DNA of 18,965 nucleotides from Gammaproteobacteria bacterium (GTDB lineage: Bacteria > Pseudomonadota > Gammaproteobacteria > Chromatiales > Sedimenticolaceae), in the NCBI GenBank assembly GCA_020445165.1, contig JAGRHE010000032.1:1-18965 (forward strand), read 5' to 3'. Shown piece by piece: positions 7,616 to 13,938 of this stretch (within the stretch, counting starts at the first letter, position 1; the number at the start of each line of letters is the position of its first letter). The notes under the pieces were generated by a model. That model searched no databases, was not told where the DNA came from, and was given only the letters and a program-made list of their open reading frames with translations. The translations under genes were made by a program, and so were the position numbers.

Positions 7616-8215
7616 ATGCCTGCCGACCGGCCGTTCGCGGAATCCTGCGTACAGAATCGTGATCCGATACTGGCCGTGCTGGCGCCGCGCCTGCGACCGT
7701 ATCGCGATCTGCTCGAAATCGGCAGTGGGACGGGGCAGCACGCGGTCTACTTTGCGCCGCAACTGCCCTGGCTGCGCTGGCAGACCAGCGACCGGGTCGA
7801 AAACCATGCCGGGATCCGGGCCTGGCTGGCCTCGGCCGAGGGTGGTGACATCGTGGCCCCTCTCGCGCTCAACGTACTGACCGATGCCTGGCCGCAAGGT
7901 CCGTATGATGCCGTGTTCAGCGCCAACACGGCGCATATCATGCCGCCGCCTGCGGTCGAGGCCATGTTCCGTGGGGTCGGGCGGCTGCTCGCCGGCGGAG
8001 GGCGCTTCTTCCTGTACGGACCCTTCAGCCAGAAGGGAAGACATACCGCGCAGAGCAATGTCGACTTCGATGCCCATCTGAGGCAGCGCGATCCGGCCAT
8101 GGGGGTGCGTGATGTGAGCTGGCTGCGGGAACTGGCAGATAGCGCCGGGATGCAGCTCGACGAGGACATCGCGATGCCGGCCGACAACAAGACGCTGGTC
8201 TGGCTCAAGGAATGA
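7616..8215 (+). CDS. DUF938 family SAM-dependent methyltransferase
   Basis: The 199-residue protein matches the DUF938 family (METTL26-like) throughout. It starts with PFAESCVQNRDPIL, as family members do. The SAM-binding motif I is LLEIGSGTGQHAVYFA (32-47). A WQTSD segment, the family NTAHI motif (104-108), YGPF, SN..FD..LR..DP..G.RD and the end PADNKTLVWL follow in order. The substrate is unknown for the family. I chose the ATG at 7616; GTG at 7613 is in frame and would add one residue. No strong Shine-Dalgarno is seen. The gene starts 49 bp after ychJ, so one transcript for both is plausible. Confidence 0.9.
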   Translation: MPADRPFAESCVQNRDPILAVLAPRLRPYRDLLEIGSGTGQHAVYFAPQLPWLRWQTSDRVENHAGIRAWLASAEGGDIVAPLALNVLTDAWPQGPYDAVFSANTAHIMPPPAVEAMFRGVGRLLAGGGRFFLYGPFSQKGRHTAQSNVDFDAHLRQRDPAMGVRDVSWLRELADSAGMQLDEDIAMPADNKTLVWLKE

Positions 8216-8245
8216 GCGGCAGCGGTCGCTAAGCGGGATTATCGG

Positions 8246-8259
8246 GCGCCCACGGGCGC
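8246..8259. repeat. short perfect inverted repeat before the transglycosylase gene
   Basis: GCGCCC and GGGCGC flank two bases and can form a tight GC hairpin. It lies 30 bp after the methyltransferase stop and just before the extended -10 promoter at 8262-8270. No T-run follows, so it is not a canonical terminator. It may be a weak stop for the upstream transcript or a protein site in the -35 region. Confidence 0.35.
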
Positions 8260-8261
8260 GA

Positions 8262-8270
8262 TGTTAGAAT
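8262..8270 (+). promoter_or_regulatory. extended -10 promoter for the transglycosylase gene
   Basis: TGTTAGAAT is a TGn-extended -10 element; TAGAAT matches five of six consensus bases. No -35 box is recognisable at the usual distance, which is typical for extended -10 promoters. The expected start of transcription, seven bases on, falls at about 8278, the A of an in-frame ATG. Confidence 0.45.
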
Positions 8271-8913
8271 GTTGCGCATGGGTAGAGTCACCGCATATCT
8301 GGTCGGATTCCTGGTTGCCGCTGCGCCCCTGTCGACGCCGGTTCTGGCCGATGTCTACAAGTATCGCGATGCAGGCGGTCAGATCCTGTTGACCGACAAG
8401 CCGATGCGTGGCCTGAAGCTACTCAAACGTTACCGCATGCAAACCGGGCGTAGTTCCAGTTCGAGTTCAGGTAGTGGTTCTCTCGCCGCGATGCACAAGC
8501 GGCAGCGTGAGCTCGAACCGCTGATTCGCGAAGCGGCCGTTGCCAGCCAGCTGCGTCCCGCGCTGGTGCACGCCGTGATCAGGGCTGAGTCAAGCTACCG
8601 CACCGACGCCGTGTCGCCAAAAGGCGCGGTCGGCCTGATGCAGCTGATGCCGGCGACCGCAGAGCGCTACGGCGTCAGTGACCGCCACGATGCAGAACAG
8701 AATCTCAGTGGTGGCACCCGTTACCTGCGCGACCTGCTGCAGATGTTCGACAACGATCTGCAATTGGCACTCGCCGCCTACAACGCGGGCGAGAATGCCG
8801 TGATCCGTTACGGCAACACGATTCCGCCGTACAACGAGACGCGCGACTACGTGCGCAAGGTGATCCGTTTCTACCAGACCATGAGTGCTGACGACGCCGT
8901 GGCGTTGAACTGA
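8269..8913 (+). CDS. exported lytic transglycosylase with DUF4124 region
   Basis: The 214-residue protein has a signal peptide (about 1-27, ending PVLA before DVYKY) and a DUF4124-type segment (about 28-58: VYKYRDAGGQILLTDKP). A Ser/Gly linker (62-72) leads to a soluble lytic transglycosylase (SLT, Slt70-like) domain (about 83-205). The catalytic glutamate is E107 in AVIRAESSYR. GLMQLMP (122-128) and AYNAG (170-174) are the other hallmark motifs. It should cut peptidoglycan between MurNAc and GlcNAc in the periplasm. The ATG at 8269 lies inside the -10 box at 8265-8270, so the ATG at 8278 (three residues shorter) may be the real start, possibly on a leaderless mRNA. No Shine-Dalgarno is seen before either. 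Confidence 0.92.
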   Translation: MLRMGRVTAYLVGFLVAAAPLSTPVLADVYKYRDAGGQILLTDKPMRGLKLLKRYRMQTGRSSSSSSGSGSLAAMHKRQRELEPLIREAAVASQLRPALVHAVIRAESSYRTDAVSPKGAVGLMQLMPATAERYGVSDRHDAEQNLSGGTRYLRDLLQMFDNDLQLALAAYNAGENAVIRYGNTIPPYNETRDYVRKVIRFYQTMSADDAVALN

Positions 8914-9024
8914 ACGGTGGTTTGCGTGATGAACGTTTTGTCTGGCGTCCGGGTCCAAGCTGCGAGCTGTCGGACGGCAGCCTGAATCGCAATCGAACAC
9001 CTGAAATCGGTGCACTGAACCATC

Positions 9025-9567
9025 ATGGCCCAATCCCAAGTCAAACCGGCGATCGATTCCAGCGAAAAGGTACGCGGCAGACCGCGTCGCTGGTGGCACT
9101 GGGGTCGCGACCTGGTCCTGGTTCTGGTCGTGGTCAGTGCAGTGCAGTGGTGGCAGTCACGCGGCATGGTGGCGGGCCAGGCACCGGTTCTTGCCGGTCT
9201 GCTGGTCGACGGTCAGCCCTACCAGTTGGACTATCGCGCTGGCCCGATGTTGGTGCATTTCTGGGCCAGCTGGTGCCCGGTATGCCGGCTCGAACAGGGG
9301 AATATCGACGCGATAGCCGACGACTTCCCCGTGATCACCGTGGCGACGACGTCGGGAGCTGCGAACGAGGTCTCCGCTTACCTTCGTGAGCACGAACTGA
9401 GCATGCCCGTGCTGATGGACGAAAGTGGCGAGATCGCCAGTCGCTGGGGTCTGGCAGGTGTGCCGGCGACATTCATCGTCGGCCGTGACGGCCAGATCCT
9501 ATACTCGGGTATGGGTTACAGCACCGAGATCGGGCTGCGTGTCCGGATGTGGTGGGCCAGCCTGTAA
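9025..9567 (+). CDS. membrane-anchored thioredoxin-like protein (TlpA/ScsD type)
   Basis: The 180-residue protein has a basic, Trp-rich start, one transmembrane helix (about 29-43) and a periplasmic thioredoxin fold. The redox site is CPVC (84-87) in FWASWCPVC, and the cis-proline is P147 in GVPATF. This layout fits the TlpA/ResA/DsbE and ScsD group, which reduce or oxidise disulfides of exported proteins. The short insert and the EQGNIDAIA segment after the active site fit the ScsD-like protein disulfide oxidoreductases best. The substrate is unknown; no cytochrome c maturation gene is nearby. The ATG at 9025 has no clear Shine-Dalgarno. The 111 bp before it holds a small hairpin (8966-8981) and nothing else recognisable. 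The gene converges on the next one with an 18 bp gap. Confidence 0.88.
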   Translation: MAQSQVKPAIDSSEKVRGRPRRWWHWGRDLVLVLVVVSAVQWWQSRGMVAGQAPVLAGLLVDGQPYQLDYRAGPMLVHFWASWCPVCRLEQGNIDAIADDFPVITVATTSGAANEVSAYLREHELSMPVLMDESGEIASRWGLAGVPATFIVGRDGQILYSGMGYSTEIGLRVRMWWASL

Positions 9568-9585
9568 GCGGCTCCCGCTTCGGCT

Positions 9586-9831
9586 TCAGTCTTCGCCGAC
9601 CACACGCTCCTCGCGTGGCGCACTGAGCAGTTTTTCCGCCTCGACCTGGTTCTTCGCAAAGATCAGGCGGCAGTCGCGCCCGCCCGCCGCCTCGCCACTG
9701 GATTTCAGGTCCGCCCGCCGTTCCCGCGCCACTTTGCGCGCCGCCTTGAAGGTGTCGAATGTCTCGACATGTTCCAGCGATTTCCTTTTGTTGCCGGTGG
9801 ATTCCGTCACGTAGTAAACAAAATAGGGCAT
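9586..9831 (-). CDS. small conserved hypothetical protein
   Basis: The 81-residue protein begins MPYFVYYVTE and continues with an LEHVETFDTFKAARKVARERRA block and a charged C-terminus. I believe similar small proteins starting MPYFVY occur widely in gammaproteobacteria, but I know of no function. It has no signal peptide or membrane helix. The N-terminal strand-rich part followed by a basic helix might suggest nucleic-acid contact, which is only a guess. The frame can be read from a TTG at 9837, but the ATG at 9831 fits the family-like start better. No clear Shine-Dalgarno precedes it. The 103 bp between it and the next minus-strand gene contains no feature I can support. Confidence 0.7.
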   Translation of the reverse strand: MPYFVYYVTESTGNKRKSLEHVETFDTFKAARKVARERRADLKSSGEAAGGRDCRLIFAKNQVEAEKLLSAPREERVVGED

Positions 9832-9934
9832 GGCCAAGTTCGTCTTGTCTGGTTCAACAGGCGCCTATGTTACCCGACCCGTGATGCCTGCCGGTCAGCG
9901 TTTTTACCGCGTGGCGTACCGGGTCATGGCGGGA

Positions 9935-10387
9935 TCAGCGGGCAGGCGCCGCCTGGCCATGCTTGATGTTCTGCAGGTGTTCGCGCAGCTGTCGCTCGCG
10001 TTCCTCGAGCAGCCGGGTCACGGCCCCGGGCTTCAGGGCCGCGCCCATGCCGTCGTTGCGCCGCTGCAGGGAGACTTCCAGCAGGGCAAGTTCACTGTCG
10101 AAGAATGCCTGCCACGAACGGCTGTTGCGTTGTAGCAAGGCGTTCTGACGTGCGTCCAGTTCGGTGCTCAGGGCCGATGTCCAGCGCTCGATCCGGTCAC
10201 GCAGGACGGCCTGCTGCCCCTTTTCACAGGCTGCGACCCCTCGGGCATCGCGGGCAGCGGCGACGCAGTCGCGCAGATCCTGCTGCGGGTCCTGGGCGGT
10301 GGCCGTCCAGGGGCTGGACAGTCCCAGTACGCCGACCAGCACGGCTCCTTTGCGCCAGCCGTCACGCTTGGTTAGTCTATCGCCCAC
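9935..10387 (-). CDS. periplasmic LprI/DUF1311-like protein
   Basis: The 150-residue protein has an N-terminal signal peptide (about 1-31, ending TATA before QDPQQD) and an all-helical mature part. The pattern of helices, with C41 and C54 early, a central NSRSWQAFFDSELALLE segment and a C-terminal RLLEERERQLREHL helix, resembles the LprI/DUF1311 family. Some members of that family inhibit lysozyme. Only two cysteines are present: the position usually written as DxEC here reads DSEL, so one of the family's disulfides is absent. The start is a GTG at 10387 and is well fixed by an excellent Shine-Dalgarno, AAGGAGGAG, at 10392-10400. The gene is divergent from psiE with only 27 bp between starts. 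The family assignment is moderate; location in the periplasm is more secure. Confidence 0.72.
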   Translation of the reverse strand: MGDRLTKRDGWRKGAVLVGVLGLSSPWTATAQDPQQDLRDCVAAARDARGVAACEKGQQAVLRDRIERWTSALSTELDARQNALLQRNSRSWQAFFDSELALLEVSLQRRNDGMGAALKPGAVTRLLEERERQLREHLQNIKHGQAAPAR

Positions 10388-10391
10388 TTTT

Positions 10392-10400
10392 CTCCTCCTT
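10392..10400 (-). promoter_or_regulatory. strong ribosome binding site fixing a GTG start
   Basis: On the minus strand this reads AAGGAGGAG, near-perfect complementarity to the 3' end of 16S rRNA, ending about four bases before the GTG at 10387. It is the strongest Shine-Dalgarno in the window. Confidence 0.75.
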
Positions 10401-10414
10401 TCGGCACATCGGCC

Positions 10415-10831
10415 ATGTCCAATTCGCTGCTCGACAAAAAACTAACCGATCTCGGCAACAAGATGTTCGAGATCTTTCACCTGTTCGGACTCTTTATCAT
10501 CGGCGCGGCGATCGTATGGGCCTCCTGGGTCGAGGTGTTCGAGATCATCGCCCACGGCGGCCCCAAGATAAAAGACGTACTGCTGCTGTTCATCTACCTC
10601 GAGCTGGGCGCCATGGTCGGGATCTACTTTCAGACCAAGCGTTTGCCGGTGCGCTACCTGATCTACATCGCCGTGACCGCGCTGACCCGGGTCTTGGCGA
10701 TAGACATCAAGGAGATGTCGGACGAGCACATGATCACGCTGACCGCGGCGATCCTGATCCTGTGTGTTGCCGTCCTGGTGCTGCGAGTCGGCAGCAGCCG
10801 GTTCAACGAATCCGACCCGGTCGAAAAGTAA
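10415..10831 (+). CDS. psiE: PsiE family inner-membrane protein
   Basis: The 138-residue protein matches the phosphate-starvation-inducible PsiE family (136 residues in E. coli) in length and layout. Four transmembrane helices are visible: about 20-45, 53-73, 79-96 and 106-124. Family-type segments include LFIYLELGAMVGIYF and VRYLIYIAVTALTR. The role of PsiE is unknown. In E. coli it is controlled by PhoB and CRP, but I find no convincing Pho box here. The ATG at 10415 lacks a clear Shine-Dalgarno. With 27 bp to the divergent gene, its promoter must lie within that gene's 5' coding part. Confidence 0.88.
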   Translation: MSNSLLDKKLTDLGNKMFEIFHLFGLFIIGAAIVWASWVEVFEIIAHGGPKIKDVLLLFIYLELGAMVGIYFQTKRLPVRYLIYIAVTALTRVLAIDIKEMSDEHMITLTAAILILCVAVLVLRVGSSRFNESDPVEK

Positions 10832-10854
10832 GCCTCGCCTGGCCGCGTACGACC

Positions 10855-11193
10855 ATGACTGCCTTTCCCAAGCTCCAGACGGCCATCCCGCAGCGCCGTT
10901 ACCACTATGGCGACTACCAGGTCAGCATCCTGGGTGATGTGCAGAGCGGCGATGAGCACGACTACATTTTCGTTGCCGCGTTCGTCCTAGAAGGCGAGTC
11001 CCGGCCGCGGCTGTACGTGGTCTCCGAGCGTGTCGCCGGGGGCGTGTCCCTGCGGGTGATCAATGCCTCCATGGATGAGACCCTGGAGACCGATTCGCGC
11101 TGGGCCCGGTTGGGCGAGTTCAGCGACCAGGCGCTTCGGCTCGGCAGCCAGTTGCTCGGGCTGGAGCAGGAGACCGCCTATCCGCTCGGATAG
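10855..11193 (+). CDS. conserved hypothetical protein, function unknown
   Basis: The 112-residue protein begins MTAFPKLQTAIPQRRYHYGD. It has no signal peptide or membrane helix and looks like a single small alpha/beta domain: strand-rich to about residue 72 (YQVSILGDV, YIFVAAFVLEG, RLYVVSERV), then a C-terminal helix. I recognise no family and no catalytic motif. The ATG at 10855 is 23 bp after the psiE stop, so the two are probably cotranscribed. The Shine-Dalgarno is weak. The same frame is open upstream through psiE, but that part is a shadow. A likely terminator follows at 11204-11238. Confidence 0.65.
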   Translation: MTAFPKLQTAIPQRRYHYGDYQVSILGDVQSGDEHDYIFVAAFVLEGESRPRLYVVSERVAGGVSLRVINASMDETLETDSRWARLGEFSDQALRLGSQLLGLEQETAYPLG

Positions 11194-11203
11194 GGGGCCG
11201 TAC

Positions 11204-11238
11204 TCACGCCCGCTGGCGCCGCGCGGGTGAAATTTTTT
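11204..11238 (+). terminator. probable intrinsic terminator after the psiE unit
   Basis: TCAC at 11204-11207 pairs with GTGA at 11227-11230, and CC and CGC pair with GCG and GG further in, giving about nine pairs with one unpaired base on each side. A run of six T follows at 11233-11238. It separates the psiE unit from the msh operon. Confidence 0.6.
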
Positions 11239-11239
11239 C

Positions 11240-11257
11240 CTTAAGACGCGCGTCAAG
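11240..11257. promoter_or_regulatory. palindrome upstream of the msh operon
   Basis: GACGCGCGTC (11245-11254) is a perfect 10 bp palindrome. It sits in a looser inverted repeat, CTT-AA-GACGCGCGTC-AAG. It lies directly after the terminator T-run and 55 bp before the mshI start, where the operon promoter is expected. I see no convincing -35/-10 pair beside it. It may be a protein-binding site; this is inference from position. Confidence 0.35.
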
Positions 11258-11312
11258 CCGCCGCTACCGTCCGCATGAGCATCATTGAAGGTGTCTTGCG
11301 GGGAGAGCGGAC

Positions 11313-12251
11313 TTGTTCAATTGGCTGAAACGAGGCGCCAGGGGAAGCCGTCGGGTTGGACTCGACGTCTACGCCGATGGCTTCGCGCTGGCCGTTATCG
11401 ACGCTGCCGAAAGCGCTGCGCCACGGATAGTGGCCGTGAACTGGTGCTCGCTGGAGGGGGTGGCGACCCTGACCGAAGCGCTCACCCGCGAAGTCCGCAA
11501 GCATTCCCTCGCTGGCCTGCCAACCGTCGTTACCCTGCCGCATGCTGCGTATTCCCTGGTGCAACTGGAGGCACCGGATCTCGAAGCTGAAGAGCTGCGC
11601 GACGCGATGCGCTGGCGGGTCAAGGACCTGATCGACTTCCCGGTCGAACAGGCCGAAATCGACATCTTCCGCCTGCCGGAAAGCCATCGCCCGGGGGCGC
11701 CGGCGCTGATGTACGTCGTGGTCGCGAGACACGAAGCGGTCAAGCAGCTGGTGCAGGCAGTGATCGCTGCCGGACTCGAGATCGAGGCGGTCGACGTGGT
11801 CGAGATGGCGATACGCAACCTGTCGATGAATCTCGATCGCCCGCAGCGACCGCGCGCCTATCTGCACCTGCAGCCGGGCCAGACAGTGATCGAGATCGCC
11901 GATGGGGAAAACATCTATCTGAGTCGCCGGGTCATGCAGGATTACGACCGCGATGCCGACATGGCGCTGCTCGGGGCGCAGATGGAGAACCTGGCGCTGG
12001 AAGTGCAGCGCTCGATGGATTACTTCGAGAGTCAGTTTGCGCTCGGGCCGGTGGACCGGCTTTCCGTGATCGTTTGTGACGACACGCTATACCAGGCGTT
12101 TGCCGATATCGCGCGTTCCTTTTTGACCGTGCCAGCCGAACGTTTCAGTTTTTCCGAAGTCGCGCTTGCCCCAGGTATCGAATTGGCCACTTTGGGTCGA
12201 GGTGTGACGGCAGTCGGTGCGGCGATGCGGGGGATGCGATGGGCGGCCTAG
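11313..12251 (+). CDS. mshI: MshI, PilM-like MSHA pilus assembly protein
   Basis: The 312-residue protein is PilM-like, with an actin-like fold on the cytoplasmic side of the pilus assembly platform. It opens with the GLDVYADGFALAVID segment (16-30), the phosphate-1-like strand pair of the fold. The LRDAMRWRVKDLIDFP segment and VVARHEAVKQLVQAVIAAGLEIEAVDV are typical of MshI/PilM proteins. In PilM, the matching surface binds the N-terminus of PilN, here the product of the next gene. The start is TTG at 11313, chosen because GGAG in a purine run (11300-11307) lies seven bases upstream and because no ATG is near in this frame. It is the first gene of the cluster and overlaps the next one by 13 bp. 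Confidence 0.88.
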   Translation: MFNWLKRGARGSRRVGLDVYADGFALAVIDAAESAAPRIVAVNWCSLEGVATLTEALTREVRKHSLAGLPTVVTLPHAAYSLVQLEAPDLEAEELRDAMRWRVKDLIDFPVEQAEIDIFRLPESHRPGAPALMYVVVARHEAVKQLVQAVIAAGLEIEAVDVVEMAIRNLSMNLDRPQRPRAYLHLQPGQTVIEIADGENIYLSRRVMQDYDRDADMALLGAQMENLALEVQRSMDYFESQFALGPVDRLSVIVCDDTLYQAFADIARSFLTVPAERFSFSEVALAPGIELATLGRGVTAVGAAMRGMRWAA

Positions 12252-12865
12252 TCCAGCAGATAAACCTCTATCGGCCTGACATGGTTACCGCGAAAGCGGA
12301 CCGCAACGCGCGTTTGCTGCTCACTGTTGCGATCGCGTCATTGGCGGCCGTGTTGCTGTTGACCCTGGCAGGTGAGCTGTATCTCTCGAATCTCGCGGAT
12401 CAGCGGGCGACGGTGGCGGAGCAGCTGCGCAAACAACAGGCTGATGTCGCGCGGGTCCGCGATTCGCTGGTCGCGCATGACCCCGATCCTTTCCTGGAGG
12501 CCGAGCTCGACCGCCTGCAACGCCAGGTCGTTGCGATCGACACGAATCTCGTCGCATTGAACGAGGTCCGTCCCACCGGTAGCGGGTTTGCCGATTTCTT
12601 TGCCGGCCTGGCCAGGAATACCGTCGATGGCTTGTGGTTCGACGGTGTCGTGCTTTCCGCGGGTGGCCGCGAGGTGATGCTCAAGGGCGTGGCGACCGAT
12701 CCTGCCCTGGTGCCGCGCCTGTTGCAGACGCTGACCACCGAGCCGGCCTTCAACGGGCGCAGCTTCCGCAAGGTGAGTTTCCAACGCCAGCCGCAGGAGC
12801 AGGGCGGTCTGGTCGGTTTCGAGCTGCGCAGCGCGCAGGTGAGCGGGGCCGATGATGCAAGCTAA
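12239..12865 (+). CDS. mshI2: PilN-like MSHA assembly protein (MshI2 type)
   Basis: The 208-residue protein has the PilN layout: a short cytoplasmic N-terminus with the INLYRP motif (9-13, equivalent to INLLPWR of PilN), one transmembrane helix (about 25-45), a coiled coil (about 50-110) and a small periplasmic domain with LWFDGVVLS and the closing FELR strand. PilN links the cytoplasmic PilM ring to the periplasmic PilO. Some genomes name this protein mshI2; others merge it with MshI. The symbol is therefore tentative while the family is clear. The ATG at 12239 lies within the end of mshI, so translational coupling is likely. Confidence 0.85.
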   Translation: MGGLVQQINLYRPDMVTAKADRNARLLLTVAIASLAAVLLLTLAGELYLSNLADQRATVAEQLRKQQADVARVRDSLVAHDPDPFLEAELDRLQRQVVAIDTNLVALNEVRPTGSGFADFFAGLARNTVDGLWFDGVVLSAGGREVMLKGVATDPALVPRLLQTLTTEPAFNGRSFRKVSFQRQPQEQGGLVGFELRSAQVSGADDAS

Positions 12866-13526
12866 GTGGCAGGAACTCTTGCAGCGATTCTCGCAACTCA
12901 GTGCACGTGAACGGGTCATGGTCCTGGTTGCGGTCTTCGCCGTCGCCTACCAGCTCGCCGACCTCGTGGTTTTCGACCGTCAGTATCAACGAATCGAGCA
13001 GATCAACCGGGAGATCGCGCGCGACAATCGTGCCGTCGGTGATCTGAATACCGAACTGCGGCTGCTTGCCACTCGCGCTCAGCATGATCCCAATGCAGTG
13101 CTGCGCAGCGAAATCGAGGCCACCCGGGAGCGGGTGAAGCAACGCCAGGCACGACTCGCCGATGCCACTGCGGACATGATCTCACCACGTGACATGGCCC
13201 GCTTCCTCGAGCAGCTTCTGATGCAGGAGCGCAGCCTGACCATGGTGAGGCTGCAGACGCTCGATGCACAGCCGCTGTCGACCAACACTGCGCAGGCTGG
13301 TGATGAATCACCGGCTTCCCAGTCCCCTGTTTTGTACCGGCATGCCTTCGAGATTGCCTTTTCCGGTGGCTACCTGGCGACGCTGCGCTACCTGCAGGCG
13401 CTTGAGTCCCTGCCTTGGCGCTTTGTCTGGGACGGCGTCGATTACGAGGTAATCGACTATCCGCAGAGCATCGTCCGCATGCGCCTGCACACCCTGAGCC
13501 TTTCGGAGGACTGGATCGGTGTCTAG
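12852..13526 (+). CDS. mshJ: MshJ, PilO-like MSHA assembly protein
   Basis: The 224-residue protein has one transmembrane helix (about 21-41) after a short cytoplasmic segment, then a coiled coil (about 42-125) and a periplasmic ferredoxin-like domain with YRHAFEIAFSGGYLATLRYLQALE, as in PilO/GspM-type proteins. It should pair with the PilN-like protein in the inner-membrane alignment complex. ATG at 12852 and at 12855 are both possible, differing by one Met. The start overlaps the previous gene by 14 bp. Sequence of MshJ proteins is poorly conserved, so the name rests on layout and gene order together. Confidence 0.85.
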   Translation: MMQAKWQELLQRFSQLSARERVMVLVAVFAVAYQLADLVVFDRQYQRIEQINREIARDNRAVGDLNTELRLLATRAQHDPNAVLRSEIEATRERVKQRQARLADATADMISPRDMARFLEQLLMQERSLTMVRLQTLDAQPLSTNTAQAGDESPASQSPVLYRHAFEIAFSGGYLATLRYLQALESLPWRFVWDGVDYEVIDYPQSIVRMRLHTLSLSEDWIGV

Positions 13527-13938
13527 TTGGCCAACTGGAAAGTTCTGTATCACCCAGAGCCACTGTGCCTCGGATTACACGCTGCAACGTTTTCTCTGTG
13601 TCCTGGCAGTGTGCAGTTCATACGGGCTGGCGACGGCCGCCGAACTGCTCGACCCCACCCGCCCGGCGGGTTGGCAGGCGGCAGCGACAGATTCGCAGCA
13701 GCCTTTGCCGACGCGCCCGGCGGCACTTCAGCTGCAGGGAACATTCAGCGCCGATGGGGAGCACAGCGCGATGATCAGCGGTCAGCGCCTTGGCGTCGGA
13801 GACCGTGTGGCCGGAGCGCAGATTCTGGATATCCGTACCGGTCTCGTGGTGATGGAGGCGGATGGAGAACAATTCGAACTCGTGTATGGCATTCCGGCGG
13901 TGAAGATGCCCGCTGCACGCGCTGAGGAAAATCGATGA
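13519..13938 (+). CDS. mshK: MshK, PilP-like periplasmic MSHA protein
   Basis: The 139-residue protein starts with a long N-terminus and a hydrophobic signal segment (about 22-40), cleaved near ATA before AELLDPTRP. DPTRP is the usual start of mature MshK. The mature part (about 41-135) has ALQLQGTFSADGEHSAMISGQRLGVGDRVAGAQI, a PilP/GspC-type beta domain that contacts the secretin. The start is GTG at 13519, supported by GGAGGA at 13505-13510 eight bases upstream. It overlaps mshJ by 8 bp. No ATG lies in the first stretch of this frame, so a downstream start would lose part of the signal segment. Confidence 0.85.
   Translation: MSSWPTGKFCITQSHCASDYTLQRFLCVLAVCSSYGLATAAELLDPTRPAGWQAAATDSQQPLPTRPAALQLQGTFSADGEHSAMISGQRLGVGDRVAGAQILDIRTGLVVMEADGEQFELVYGIPAVKMPAARAEENR

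Noticed and set aside
8966..8981. Hairpin GCTGTC-GGAC-GGCAGC as a terminator after the transglycosylase gene
   Set aside because: It has a stable tetraloop stem but no T-run. It could equally be chance in GC-rich DNA.
10355..10375. Pho box upstream of psiE
   Set aside because: One CCGTCAC half-site is close to consensus, but no second half lies at the required spacing on either side.
11250..11280. Sigma-28 type promoter before mshI
   Set aside because: TCAAG resembles part of a -35 element, but no acceptable GCCGATAA-like -10 element follows at the correct distance.
11275..11328. 17-codon leader ORF overlapping the mshI start
   Set aside because: It has no ribosome binding site and no regulatory codon run; the purine-rich site at 11300-11307 is better placed for the TTG of mshI.
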